From Listeria monocytogenes (GTDB taxonomy: Bacteria > Bacillota > Bacilli > Lactobacillales > Listeriaceae), in contig NZ_CP168900.1 in the NCBI RefSeq assembly GCF_041765605.1, positions 2,248,001 to 2,312,000 of the forward strand: DNA of 64,000 bases. Direction: 5' to 3'. Below, in pieces: positions 15,039 through 23,020 of the stretch (positions are counted from its first letter, which is position 1; each line of letters begins with the position of its first letter). Both the position numbers and the translations under genes were made by a program. The notes beneath the pieces are model-generated. The model did no database searches. It worked only from the letters and a program-made list of their open reading frames with translations, and was not told the DNA's origin.

Positions 15039-15917
15039 TTAATTATTCCCGTATATTGTCTTCCTGTATTTTAATGGTGCGACTCCCATTGCTCGTTTGA
15101 AGGCATGATGAAAGGTTTTTACGCTACTAAAGCCAGCTAGTTCAGCCACCTCTGTTACAGGGAAAGCCTCATTTAACAACATCCATTTTGCTTTGTTCAG
15201 CCGGTAATCATTTAAAAAAGTCACAAATGTCATTCCGGTATTTCGCTTGAAAAATTTCGTGAAATAGTATGTGCTAAATCCAGTGTAGTTCGCGACTTCT
15301 TGTAAGCTGACAGGTTCTTGATAATGTTTCTCGACATAGGAAAAAATTTGATCTAATTTATGTAGTGTTTCTTGAGATTTTAAGACCGCTTCTTCCGAAA
15401 TCACACTATCCGGTTGTGTTTTGATTTGAGGGATTTCTCGGTATATTAAGCCGATAATCGCCAGCAAGTCCGCTTTTAGAATATAATGCTTACCTGGCTT
15501 TTCTCCGCTAGACTCCTCATGAATATTCATAATGAGAGATTGCATTTTAGCCACTGTTTCTTCTGGCCATTCTCTACTTAAATGCGCCATTTCCGTAAGC
15601 ATCTCACGCAATGTTTGCATTTGGTCATCCATTTGCATTTCTTCTTGAAATAAACTTAAATCAAACTGAATAACGACACGTTCACTACTTGGTGAAGCTA
15701 AAAAATAATGCACATCTCCACCATTTATCACTTGAATCTCGCCTTCTTTTAATTGAATTGGCATATCATTAACACCAAGATTAAGGCTCCCTTTTAGTGC
15801 ATAAATAATCTCAATTTCCTTGTGCCAATGCGGATAAACAAGTACCTCTCCCTCATTTACAAACGAACGGAACGGAAAAGCTTTATTTAATTCTGGAATT
15901 TCCAAGTATTCACTCAT
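15039..15917 (-). CDS. AraC-family regulator with cupin sensor domain
   Basis: 292 residues. The N-terminal cupin-like domain (FRSFVNEGEVLVYPHWHKEIEIIYALKGS) is a sugar-binding type, and the C-terminal AraC DNA-binding pair of helix-turn-helix motifs is clear (LQEVANYTGFSTYYFTKFFK and VTEVAELAGFSSVKTFHHAF). The ATG has AAAGGAG upstream. It precedes the five catabolic genes on the same strand and most likely activates them when its ligand is present; the inverted repeat between it and the first catabolic gene is a possible target. Confidence 0.9.
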   Translation of the reverse strand: MSEYLEIPELNKAFPFRSFVNEGEVLVYPHWHKEIEIIYALKGSLNLGVNDMPIQLKEGEIQVINGGDVHYFLASPSSERVVIQFDLSLFQEEMQMDDQMQTLREMLTEMAHLSREWPEETVAKMQSLIMNIHEESSGEKPGKHYILKADLLAIIGLIYREIPQIKTQPDSVISEEAVLKSQETLHKLDQIFSYVEKHYQEPVSLQEVANYTGFSTYYFTKFFKRNTGMTFVTFLNDYRLNKAKWMLLNEAFPVTEVAELAGFSSVKTFHHAFKRAMGVAPLKYRKTIYGNN

Positions 15918-15950
15918 AGTGGAACTCCTTTTTTTCTTTCATTTTAGCAT

Positions 15951-15982
15951 AAAAAAGAAGACAGCCGTTAGACTATCTTCTT
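15951..15982 (-). terminator. Intrinsic terminator of the first Crp/Fnr gene
   Basis: On the minus strand AAGAAGATAG pairs with CTGTCTTCTT, followed by T residues; it lies directly after the gene that ends at 15987. Confidence 0.85.
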
Positions 15983-15986
15983 ACAT

Positions 15987-16682
15987 TTATAAAATTAATG
16001 ATTCATATGGAATTTCATTGAAAAGTTTTTCTACATTAATTACAACAGGGATTTTAGTATTTAGTAAATAGCCCTCTTTTTTAAGTTCACTAAGCGTTAA
16101 ACTAAGATACTCTCTTGTGATACCCATGAATTTGGATAAAAATGTAGTGGATAGCTCTTGTGGAATTTGAATGTTATCTCCGTTAGAAATACCATATTCA
16201 TAGCCAATTGCAGCAATCACGTGTTTTACGCGATCTTTTACTTTGAGTGTATTAAGTAAACAGCGACGTTGCAGCACCATGATTTCTTTTTTTGATTGAT
16301 AAAGCATAAATTCTTCGATACTAATATGTTTTTCGACCATAAAAATGAAGAAATCTCTGTCTACTGCTGTAATGACGCTAGAACTTGGTGATAATAATTT
16401 AGCACCAATATTACGTTTTAAATCAGAAGACATGAAAGATGAAAAATTACACACATCCCCATGTTTTAGTAATTGATCGTACCCAATATAGTCATCAATT
16501 TGTGTTCCTTTCATAACGATACCTTTTTCAACAAAATAGATACCTGTTACGAAATCAACATCAAACAGTTCGTTTTTAGAAAGTTTAATACTCATACTAT
16601 GTTTAGCAAAATCTCCAGACTTCTTACAAAAATGAAGTGGATTGGTCAAAATTTCATGTTGTCGTTTTTCTAATGTGTTCAT
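15987..16682 (-). CDS. Crp/Fnr-family transcription regulator
   Basis: 231 residues. It has an N-terminal cyclic-nucleotide-binding-like beta-roll (about residues 20-120) without the conserved Arg/Ser phosphate-cassette residues of true cAMP binders, a long dimer helix, and a C-terminal winged helix (LSTTFLSKFMGITREYLSLTLSELKKEGYL). No four-cysteine iron-sulfur motif of Fnr is visible. Listeria carries many such PrfA-like paralogues. A GGAGGAA site precedes the start. It is separated by about 250 bp from a second, diverged member on the same strand. Ligand and targets are unknown. Confidence 0.87.
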   Translation of the reverse strand: MNTLEKRQHEILTNPLHFCKKSGDFAKHSMSIKLSKNELFDVDFVTGIYFVEKGIVMKGTQIDDYIGYDQLLKHGDVCNFSSFMSSDLKRNIGAKLLSPSSSVITAVDRDFFIFMVEKHISIEEFMLYQSKKEIMVLQRRCLLNTLKVKDRVKHVIAAIGYEYGISNGDNIQIPQELSTTFLSKFMGITREYLSLTLSELKKEGYLLNTKIPVVINVEKLFNEIPYESLIL

Positions 16683-16934
16683 TGCAAATTCCTCCTCTAA
16701 AGTATAATATCACAGAATGAAAACACTCTAGAGAAGAGATAAGCTGAATAAAATAACATCGCAATCACAAAAAAAGAAATTTTTCACTATTTGCCTACTA
16801 AAACAAACTTTTTTTAGGTCAAAAACGTCTAAATAAGTACTTTTTGTGACATTTTTTCTGCACTTTTTTTAGATAATAATTTAACTTTTCCACCTTTTAT
16901 AGTATGAAAATCAATATATATTAAGTTTTATCAT
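16683..16934. other. Intergenic region between two Crp/Fnr genes
   Basis: About 250 bp, AT-rich with several T and A runs. A possible -10 (TATTAT/TATACT on the minus strand near 16700-16710) lies close to the downstream start. I see no PrfA-box-like palindrome and no clear terminator for the upstream gene. Confidence 0.4.
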
Positions 16935-17606
16935 TTAAAGTGTGTCAATTTTTTTAATAACCCATGGCTTATGACTGTCGTCGAGAATTCCTTCTTTTCG
17001 TAGTTTTAATACGATAATATTCGTGTATTCTCGAGTCGTGTTGGCATATTGAGCCAAAATAGAATTATTAATTTCATCCGGCAAAATGAATTCCTTATCT
17101 TTCGTTACTCTTCCCATATATAGACCAATCTCTTTTAGACATGCTCTAATACGGCGTTCTTTCTTCATAAAATTACGTTTACTAGCTTTAAAATAAACTT
17201 TTCTCGTATAAAGCAAATTAGATAATAGATATTTCGCTTTTTCACCCGATTCATCCAAAACACGTTCCACAAAATCAGGATCGAGTACCCAACAATGAAC
17301 TTCTGTCAAACTACGCAGTACAGACTCCTCTGGCTCTTCCTTAATAATCGGAACTAAATTGATTGCGATTTCGCCACCCACAAAGCTAATAATGCCGGAA
17401 TCGCCGTATTCATTTTGAAGGCAATAAGAGAAGTATCCACTTTCTACTAAGTAAATCTTGAAGCCTTTCGAATTATTCATCTTGATTTCTTTGCCTCTAG
17501 GGATAATTTCTTGATAGCAATAATCATGAAAATAGTAATCTTTTTTTAGTAATTGCAGCAGTGCTTTTGGTGTTGTTTCTTTGAAAATTTCCTCGTCTGA
17601 ATGCAT
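16935..17606 (-). CDS. Crp/Fnr-family transcription regulator (second)
   Basis: 223 residues from the ATG at 17606, chosen for its AAAGGATG ribosome site; the frame is open 19 codons upstream but without a site. The beta-roll domain (for example GKEIKMNNSKGFKIYLVESGYFSYCL) leads to a C-terminal winged helix (INNSILAQYANTTREYTNIIVLKLRKEGIL). Like its neighbour, it lacks obvious cAMP-binding or Fe-S residues. The two proteins are only distantly alike, so they are adjacent family members rather than a recent duplication. Regulatory targets are unknown. Confidence 0.86.
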   Translation of the reverse strand: MHSDEEIFKETTPKALLQLLKKDYYFHDYCYQEIIPRGKEIKMNNSKGFKIYLVESGYFSYCLQNEYGDSGIISFVGGEIAINLVPIIKEEPEESVLRSLTEVHCWVLDPDFVERVLDESGEKAKYLLSNLLYTRKVYFKASKRNFMKKERRIRACLKEIGLYMGRVTKDKEFILPDEINNSILAQYANTTREYTNIIVLKLRKEGILDDSHKPWVIKKIDTL

Positions 17607-17671
17607 ATTCCAACATCCTTTCCATTTGATTACAAAAAAACTGCAGAATAAATGCTTCTGCAAGTTCTTTT

Positions 17672-18289
17672 TTAGTTAAAGTATGGGTTTGTCTTTTTCT
17701 CGTGACCGATTGTAGTTGCATCGCCATGACCTGAATAAGCTGGTAATTCATCTGGAAGTACGAACAGTTGTGTTTTAATGCTATTTATTAACATATCAAA
17801 ATCTCCTGTATATAAATCTGTACGACCGATACTACCTTTAAACAAAGCATCACCAACTACGACAAAATCGTCGAAAATAAAACTAACGCTTCCGATAGAA
17901 TGTCCTGGCGTCGGTACTACTTTAAATTGAAAACCTTCTATATTATATTCACCTAGCGTAAATTCATTTTCTGCAGGTTGCGCTATAATTGCTTTACCAG
18001 CAATATGTGCAGATAAGTTTAGTTCTGGATTAGAGAGCCATTCTTGCTCTAGTGGGCTAACATATACTGGAATATTATATGTTGTTCGAATCTCTTCTAA
18101 AGCCCCGATATGATCATAGTGACAATGCGTTAGCAAAACAGCCACTGGTTTCACTTCTAGTTTTGCGATTTCTGCTTCAATTTTACTTGCTTCATCGCCT
18201 GGGTCAACAATTAATGCTAAATTATCTTGATAAATGATATAACAATTTTCTTGGATTATTCCTGTCATAATACGTTTGATTTTTGTCAT
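17672..18289 (-). CDS. Metallo-beta-lactamase-fold hydrolase (glyoxalase II-like)
   Basis: 205 residues from the ATG at 18289, preferred over an ATG ten codons earlier because a GGCGGAAGTG site precedes it. The zinc motif THCHYDHIGAL (HxHxDH) is clear, with further ligand regions VVPTPGHSIGSV, VVGDALFKGSIGRTD and YSGHGDATTIGHE. This group of short proteins (YqgX-like) is often annotated as hydroxyacylglutathione hydrolase-like. A glyoxalase I-type gene lies divergently next to it, so a joint role in methylglyoxal or thiol-ester detoxification is plausible but not shown. Confidence 0.88.
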   Translation of the reverse strand: MTKIKRIMTGIIQENCYIIYQDNLALIVDPGDEASKIEAEIAKLEVKPVAVLLTHCHYDHIGALEEIRTTYNIPVYVSPLEQEWLSNPELNLSAHIAGKAIIAQPAENEFTLGEYNIEGFQFKVVPTPGHSIGSVSFIFDDFVVVGDALFKGSIGRTDLYTGDFDMLINSIKTQLFVLPDELPAYSGHGDATTIGHEKKTNPYFN

Positions 18290-18356
18290 TTCACTTCCGC
18301 CTTTCTTCACATCCATCATTATACCGAAAAAATCGCCTTACTTCCATCAATATTCC

Positions 18357-18384
18357 TTGTTTGTATTCACTTCCGAGATATACT
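18357..18384 (+). promoter_or_regulatory. Probable promoter of the glyoxalase gene
   Basis: TTGTTT-16-TATACT on the plus strand, about 37 bp before the start codon. Confidence 0.5.
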
Positions 18385-18420
18385 ACAATAAAGAAAGAAG
18401 TTTAAAAGGAGGAAGAAAAA

Positions 18421-18810
18421 ATGACTGCAAAAATGTTACATACATGTATCCGCGTAAAAAACCTAACTGATTCTATTAATTTTTATGAAAAAGCGTTAGG
18501 ACTTAAAGAAGTTCGTCGTAAGGACTTTCCAGATTTCGAATTTACATTAGTTTATATGGCGTTTGAAGAAGGCGGTTTCGAACTAGAATTAACATACAAC
18601 TATGACCAAAAAGAAGCTTACGATTTAGGAAATGGTTACGGTCATTTAGCGGTTGGTGTACCAGACGTACGCGCTTTATTAAAAGAGCACCAAGCAGCAG
18701 GTTACACTGTGACAGATTTAAAAGGACTTCCCGGTGAAGATCCATTCTATTATTTCTTAACAGATCCAGATGGTTATAAAACAGAAATCATTCAAGATGG
18801 TGCTTTATAA
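18421..18810 (+). CDS. gloA: Glyoxalase I-type protein (lactoylglutathione lyase family)
   Basis: 129 residues, the vicinal-oxygen-chelate fold with two beta-alpha-beta-beta-beta units. Metal ligands expected for glyoxalase I are present: MLHTCIRVKNL (His), FELELTYNY (Glu), GYGHLAVGV (His) and DPDGYKTEIIQ (Glu). It isomerises the hemithioacetal of methylglyoxal and a thiol. Its ribosome site is AAAGGAGGAAG. It is divergent from a glyoxalase II-like gene and is followed 25 bp later by a 52-residue membrane-protein gene. The symbol is assigned by family. Confidence 0.88.
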   Translation: MTAKMLHTCIRVKNLTDSINFYEKALGLKEVRRKDFPDFEFTLVYMAFEEGGFELELTYNYDQKEAYDLGNGYGHLAVGVPDVRALLKEHQAAGYTVTDLKGLPGEDPFYYFLTDPDGYKTEIIQDGAL

Positions 18811-18835
18811 TTAGACAAAGAACTGGAGAATCTTA

Positions 18836-18994
18836 ATGGGAAAATATTTTATTATCATTTTAATCGCACTAGCAATTAATGGCGTTAGTATTTTGTTCCA
18901 TAATGATATAGCAAGCTTGATTGCTGTCCTCATTACCGCTGTGCTACTTATTTATTTAATGGTGGATCTAACAAAAATGTATCGTCGCAAATGA
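18836..18994 (+). CDS. Small two-helix membrane protein (52 aa)
   Basis: An open frame of 52 codons with a GGAG site seven bases upstream. The product has two hydrophobic segments (FIIILIALAINGVSILF, and LIAVLITAVLLIYLMV) linked by HNDIAS and ends LTKMYRRK, positive inside. No family is recognised. It probably shares the glyoxalase transcript and ends at the following bidirectional terminator. Confidence 0.72.
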   Translation: MGKYFIIILIALAINGVSILFHNDIASLIAVLITAVLLIYLMVDLTKMYRRK

Positions 18995-18998
18995 AAAA

Positions 18999-19036
18999 GA
19001 ACCAGCAAAATCTAATAGATTCTGCTGGTTTTTTTA
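18999..19036. terminator. Bidirectional intrinsic terminator
   Basis: ACCAGCA-AATCT pairs with AGATT-TGCTGGT, with A residues on the left and seven T residues on the right. It serves the convergent small membrane-protein gene and the FMN-enzyme gene. Confidence 0.9.
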
Positions 19037-19966
19037 TTATTGAATGACTAAGTTACTTGCAACTTGTTTAGATTCTTTCATAAGGTTTTCGATAATATCG
19101 CTTGTGGAACGAATTTCAGTTAACATTCCGCAAATTTGTCCAGCCATGACGGAACCATTTTCAACGTCACCTTCATGAACTGCTTTTCTAAGAGAGCCAA
19201 GTGTTAATTCCTCTAATTTATCTCTGGAGGCATTTTCATTTTCTAGTTCTACATATTTTTGGATCATTGGGTTTTTAATACTCCTTACTGGCGCACCATT
19301 TCGGCGGCCTGTTACGGTCGTACTCGTATCCGTTGCGTCAAGTACTGCTTGTTTGAAGCTAGCTGGAACCGGGCATTCCTCAGCAACAAGGAAAAGTGTG
19401 CCGATTTGGACACCGCTTGCGCCTAACGCGTATACCGCTGCCATTCCGTGGCCATCTGCAATTCCGCCTGCTGCAATGACTGGGATATTTACTGCTGAAA
19501 CGACTTGACGAACTAGTGCCATCGTTGTTGTTTCACCAACATGTCCCCCTGCTTCTGTACCTTCTGCAACAACTGCATCAACACCGATTTCTTCCATTTT
19601 TTGTGCAATTTTTACAGATGGGATAACTGCGATAACTTTAATTCCAGCTGCTTTAAATTTTTCCATAAATGGTTTAGGCGTTCCTGCCCCAGTTGTAACA
19701 ACGCGCACATCTTCTTCAATAATGACATCGACAAGTTCTGGGCAATTTGGCATCATCAGCATGATATTTACAGCGAACGGTTTTGTTGTCTTTTCTTTAC
19801 AAAGACGAATTTGTTCTCGTAATGTGTCTGCTGACATTCCACCAGACGCGATAATTCCTAGCCCACCTGCATTTGATACCGCGGAAGCTAATTCATATGT
19901 GGCAATTTGTGCCATTGCCCCTTGTAAAATCGGATATTTGATTTGTAGCATTTCAGTTAAACTCAT
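19037..19966 (-). CDS. FMN-dependent nitronate monooxygenase / FabK-like oxidoreductase
   Basis: 309 residues, a TIM-barrel flavoprotein of the 2-nitropropane dioxygenase/FabK family. It starts MLQIKYPILQGAMAQIATYELASAVSNAGGLGIIA, with FMN/active-site segments DAVVAEGTEAGGHVGETTT, VIAAGGIADGHGMAAVYALGASGVQIGT and ATDTSTTVTGR. It may oxidise nitronates or act as an enoyl-thioester reductase. Its place as the third gene of a sigma-54-controlled operon with a CoA-transferase and an MFS transporter suggests work on a CoA thioester or short organic acid, perhaps as an enoyl-CoA reductase; that is inference. Confidence 0.83.
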   Translation of the reverse strand: MSLTEMLQIKYPILQGAMAQIATYELASAVSNAGGLGIIASGGMSADTLREQIRLCKEKTTKPFAVNIMLMMPNCPELVDVIIEEDVRVVTTGAGTPKPFMEKFKAAGIKVIAVIPSVKIAQKMEEIGVDAVVAEGTEAGGHVGETTTMALVRQVVSAVNIPVIAAGGIADGHGMAAVYALGASGVQIGTLFLVAEECPVPASFKQAVLDATDTSTTVTGRRNGAPVRSIKNPMIQKYVELENENASRDKLEELTLGSLRKAVHEGDVENGSVMAGQICGMLTEIRSTSDIIENLMKESKQVASNLVIQ

Positions 19967-19987
19967 TTTCTTTTCTCCTCTCTATTT

Positions 19988-21211
19988 TTACGCTAATTCT
20001 TTCGTTGGTTGTTTTTTCTCACGTAATTTATAAACAATATTAATACAAAGTCCTACAGCAGCAAGTGCGATAGCTATATAGAAAGCTTGTGTGAAGTCGC
20101 CACCGTTTTGACCGGCGATTTGCGCTGCCATTTTTGGTGCAAAGAAGGCTGCTGTGGAATAACCAATGAAGACAATTCCGTAGTTGACGCCTTGATTTTT
20201 CGGACCGTAATTTTCCATAACGATAGACGGGAAAACGCCCATTGTTCCACCAAAGCAAAGTCCAAGTCCAATGATTCCGATAACAAATCCAACAACAGAT
20301 TGAAGTGTTGCAAGTGCTAGTAAAGATAAAGCAATTACTGTATAAATAATCATCAATGTATTTGATCTACCTAGACGGTCAGATACAGCGCCCCAAACTA
20401 CTCGACCTAAACAGTTGCTTAGTGAATAAATACTAACGTAAGCAGCAGCCGATGCAGCCGTTAAGCCAAACATATTTTGACCAATTAAGGATGCATTAGA
20501 AGCAATCATCAGACCTGAGAATGCGCCAATACCTAACATTAAAAGAATCAGATAAAAAGTAACTGTTCGAACCATGCCCGTCCAAGGTACATTTACCATA
20601 CCCGCTCCATTTCCAGCAGGTGGTGTCCAGCCTTTTGGTGCATAGCCAGCTGGTGCGACGCGAATAAGGAAACTACATCCAATGACAACTGCGATATAAA
20701 CAGCTCCCATAATTTTAAATGCTGTCATTACGTTATATGTTTCAATTAAATGGTTCGCAATCGGTGCAGCAATAATTGTCGCTCCACCCATTCCTGCCGT
20801 AATAAGTCCAGAAGCAAGACCACGTTTATCTGGGAAAAGACGAATCGTGTTACTAAGACATCCTGAATACGCAAAACCTTGTCCAAGCCCAGCAAGGACA
20901 CCATAAGACAAGTAAAGCATCGTCGTTGAAGTAGCAAAACCTGTCAGTGCAAAACCAAGCCCAAACAGGATTCCCCCAATTAAAATGGCCCATTTTGCTT
21001 TCCCTTTATCCGTTAAAATCCCACCTAAGATAGTTGGAATCGGTCCAATCGCCGCATTAATTGTAAATGCCATCATAATTTGTGGAATTGTCCAACCATG
21101 CGCAGCACTAAGCGGTCCAGCAAAAACACTAAATGCATATACCGCACCGGTACAAAGTAGAACACCAACAGAGCCAATTAAGACTCCCCAACGGTTTATT
21201 TCTTTTGTCAT
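19988..21211 (-). CDS. MFS transporter, oxalate/formate antiporter-like
   Basis: 407 residues with 12 membrane helices. The N-terminus (NRWGVLIGSVGVLLCTGAVYAFSVFAGPLSAAHGWT) and the motif LTDKGKAKWAILIGG after helix 2 are typical of the OFA (oxalate/formate antiporter) branch of the MFS, which carries small carboxylates. Its ATG overlaps the stop of the upstream CoA-transferase gene by four bases, so they are translationally coupled. It probably imports the organic acid that the CoA-transferase activates. Confidence 0.87.
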   Translation of the reverse strand: MTKEINRWGVLIGSVGVLLCTGAVYAFSVFAGPLSAAHGWTIPQIMMAFTINAAIGPIPTILGGILTDKGKAKWAILIGGILFGLGFALTGFATSTTMLYLSYGVLAGLGQGFAYSGCLSNTIRLFPDKRGLASGLITAGMGGATIIAAPIANHLIETYNVMTAFKIMGAVYIAVVIGCSFLIRVAPAGYAPKGWTPPAGNGAGMVNVPWTGMVRTVTFYLILLMLGIGAFSGLMIASNASLIGQNMFGLTAASAAAYVSIYSLSNCLGRVVWGAVSDRLGRSNTLMIIYTVIALSLLALATLQSVVGFVIGIIGLGLCFGGTMGVFPSIVMENYGPKNQGVNYGIVFIGYSTAAFFAPKMAAQIAGQNGGDFTQAFYIAIALAAVGLCINIVYKLREKKQPTKELA

Positions 21212-22791
21212 ATCGATACTCCCTCTCTTGTTTGTTTTTCAATAATAGCTTTTAAGCCACCCCATTGTTCGCTAAACATACCGCTATCCATTACTTTTAA
21301 ATCGTTCGCAATAATGGGTTCGAATTCCATTTGTCCAAGAATATCCTTTTCTAAATCTACTCCTGGCGCGATTTCTGTTAGAACCATTTTGCCATTTTCT
21401 AAACGGAATACAGCTCGCTCTGTCACATAGAGGATGATTTGATCGGTCGTTGAAGCGTATTCGCCACTAAATGTGATTTGTTGAACTTGTTTGATAAACT
21501 TTTTAGCTTTTCCTTCTTGTAAAATCTCTAGTTTGCCGTCAGCTACCCGTGTCTTTAAACCACCTGCTGTAAAAGTTCCGGCAAAAATTAATTTTTTCGC
21601 TGATTGGGAGATATTAATAAATCCACCACACCCAGCAACTCTTGAGCCAAACTTGCTGACATTCACATTACCGGATTCGTCGGTTTGCGCCAAACCAAGT
21701 ACGGATAAATCGAGTCCGCCACCATCGTAAAAATCGAACTGTGAATGATGGTCGACAATAGCTTCACTGTTATACGCATGACCGAAATCTGCTAACCCTG
21801 CTGGCACACCACCAACAGATCCTGCTTCCGTTGTTAGTATTAATTGGTCACTCACGCCTTCTTCCGCTGCAACAGTAGAGACGTTCACTGGAATTCCTAC
21901 ACCTAAATTTAGAATGGTTTGTGGTTCTAGTTCTGCTGCTGAACGACGCGCAATTACTTTACGGTCATCTAACGCAAGTGGCTCAATATCACCAAGCGGA
22001 ACTTGAATGTGTCCTGAAAAAGCTGGGTTGTATTGTGTATTTTCAGTTTGGAAATGATTTTCTGGTTCTGAAATAATAATATGATCAACCAAAATCCCTG
22101 GAACTCTAACATCTTTAGGATTAAGCGATCCTTTTTTCGCAACAGATTCTACTTGAGCGATTACAATTCCGCCTGAATTTCGAACTGCCTGTGCAATTGG
22201 CAAGACTTCCATGTGTAAGCCTTCTTTTTCTAACGTTAAGTTCCCAAATTCATCTGCCACAGTTCCTCGAATGAGCGCAACTTGAATTGGGAAACTTGGA
22301 TAAAATAGCCATTCTTCGTCGTGAATCGTCAATAGCTCTACTAAGTTGTCTTTAGAACTCGCGGACATTTTTGCCCCTTCAATACGCGGGTCTACAAATG
22401 TTCCCATGCCAATTTTTGTAATAACGCCTGGTCGTTTAGCTGCAATTTCCCGGTAAAGTTGCGTAATTACACCTTGTGGCAAATTGTATGCTTCACATTT
22501 GTCTTCTTCAATTAATTTCGCCATTTTGGGAGAAGCAATCGCAATTCCGCCAATCCAGCGTTTAATTAATCCTTCATGTCCCCAGTGACTCATTCCTTTT
22601 TCCCTGCGATCACCAAGCGCACTAGCATGCATAACGGTTAGATTACGAGGTGCCCCTTCTTCTAAAAAACGCTCTTCAACCGCGATAGCCATTTCTTCGT
22701 TGACACAAGCTAAACCGAAACCACTAAAAGCAACAGTATCGCCATCTTTTATTAATTTTGCTGCTTCACTTGCTTTTATTACTTTTGACAA
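21208..22791 (-). CDS. Acyl-CoA transferase, propionate CoA-transferase type
   Basis: 527 residues, a fused alpha-beta family I CoA-transferase. The alpha half begins VIKASEAAKLIKDGDTVAFSGFG. The catalytic glutamate is expected in LILTTEAGSVGGVP, preceded by LNLGVGIPVNV, the oxyanion-type motif. It moves CoA from one short acyl-CoA (for example acetyl-CoA) to another carboxylate. The TTG start at 22791 is chosen because GAGGAGTGAGG lies at proper distance; the GTG three codons earlier has no room for a site. It is the first gene of the operon and lies behind a sigma-54 promoter. The carboxylate is unknown. Confidence 0.88.
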   Translation of the reverse strand: MSKVIKASEAAKLIKDGDTVAFSGFGLACVNEEMAIAVEERFLEEGAPRNLTVMHASALGDRREKGMSHWGHEGLIKRWIGGIAIASPKMAKLIEEDKCEAYNLPQGVITQLYREIAAKRPGVITKIGMGTFVDPRIEGAKMSASSKDNLVELLTIHDEEWLFYPSFPIQVALIRGTVADEFGNLTLEKEGLHMEVLPIAQAVRNSGGIVIAQVESVAKKGSLNPKDVRVPGILVDHIIISEPENHFQTENTQYNPAFSGHIQVPLGDIEPLALDDRKVIARRSAAELEPQTILNLGVGIPVNVSTVAAEEGVSDQLILTTEAGSVGGVPAGLADFGHAYNSEAIVDHHSQFDFYDGGGLDLSVLGLAQTDESGNVNVSKFGSRVAGCGGFINISQSAKKLIFAGTFTAGGLKTRVADGKLEILQEGKAKKFIKQVQQITFSGEYASTTDQIILYVTERAVFRLENGKMVLTEIAPGVDLEKDILGQMEFEPIIANDLKVMDSGMFSEQWGGLKAIIEKQTREGVSI

Positions 22792-22855
22792 ATTCCTCAC
22801 TCCTCATTGTTCAATTATTCACATATATTTGTAATGATACGCAATTACTTATAAA

Positions 22856-22871
22856 GCAACTTTCATGCCAA
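22856..22871 (-). promoter_or_regulatory. Sigma-54 (-24/-12) promoter
   Basis: On the minus strand TTGGCATGAAAGTTGC, with the GG and GC dinucleotides ten bases apart, a near-exact match to TGGCACN5TTGCW. It is 65 bp upstream of the CoA-transferase start. Confidence 0.92.
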
Positions 22872-22921
22872 CATTTAAAATGGCTTTATATCAGCCTTTA
22901 TAAATTTAAGCATTATTAATC

Positions 22922-22937
22922 GTCGCAAAAAAGCGAC
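22922..22937. promoter_or_regulatory. Upstream activator site 1
   Basis: GTCGC-N6-GCGAC, a perfect inverted repeat about 75-85 bp upstream of the expected transcription start, correctly placed for a sigma-54 enhancer-binding protein. Confidence 0.75.
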
Positions 22938-22965
22938 ATAAAAATTAGCACTTTTACAAATAATA

Positions 22966-22981
22966 GTCGCGAAAACGCAAC
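22966..22981. promoter_or_regulatory. Upstream activator site 2
   Basis: GTCGC-N6-GCAAC, differing from site 1 by one arm base. It is 44 bp (about four helical turns) from site 1, so both lie on the same DNA face. Confidence 0.72.
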
Positions 22982-23015
22982 AAAAAAACCTAATCGCGTT
23001 TTCCGATTAGGTTTT
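22982..23015 (-). terminator. Intrinsic terminator of the sigma-54 activator gene
   Basis: CCTAATCG pairs with CGATTAGG around a small loop; seven T residues follow on the minus strand. It lies directly upstream of activator site 2. Confidence 0.88.
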
Positions 23016-23020
23016 CTAAA

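Noticed and set aside
16683-16934. A PrfA box between the two Crp/Fnr genes
   Set aside because: No TTAACA-N2-TGTTAA-like palindrome is present; only AT-rich runs.
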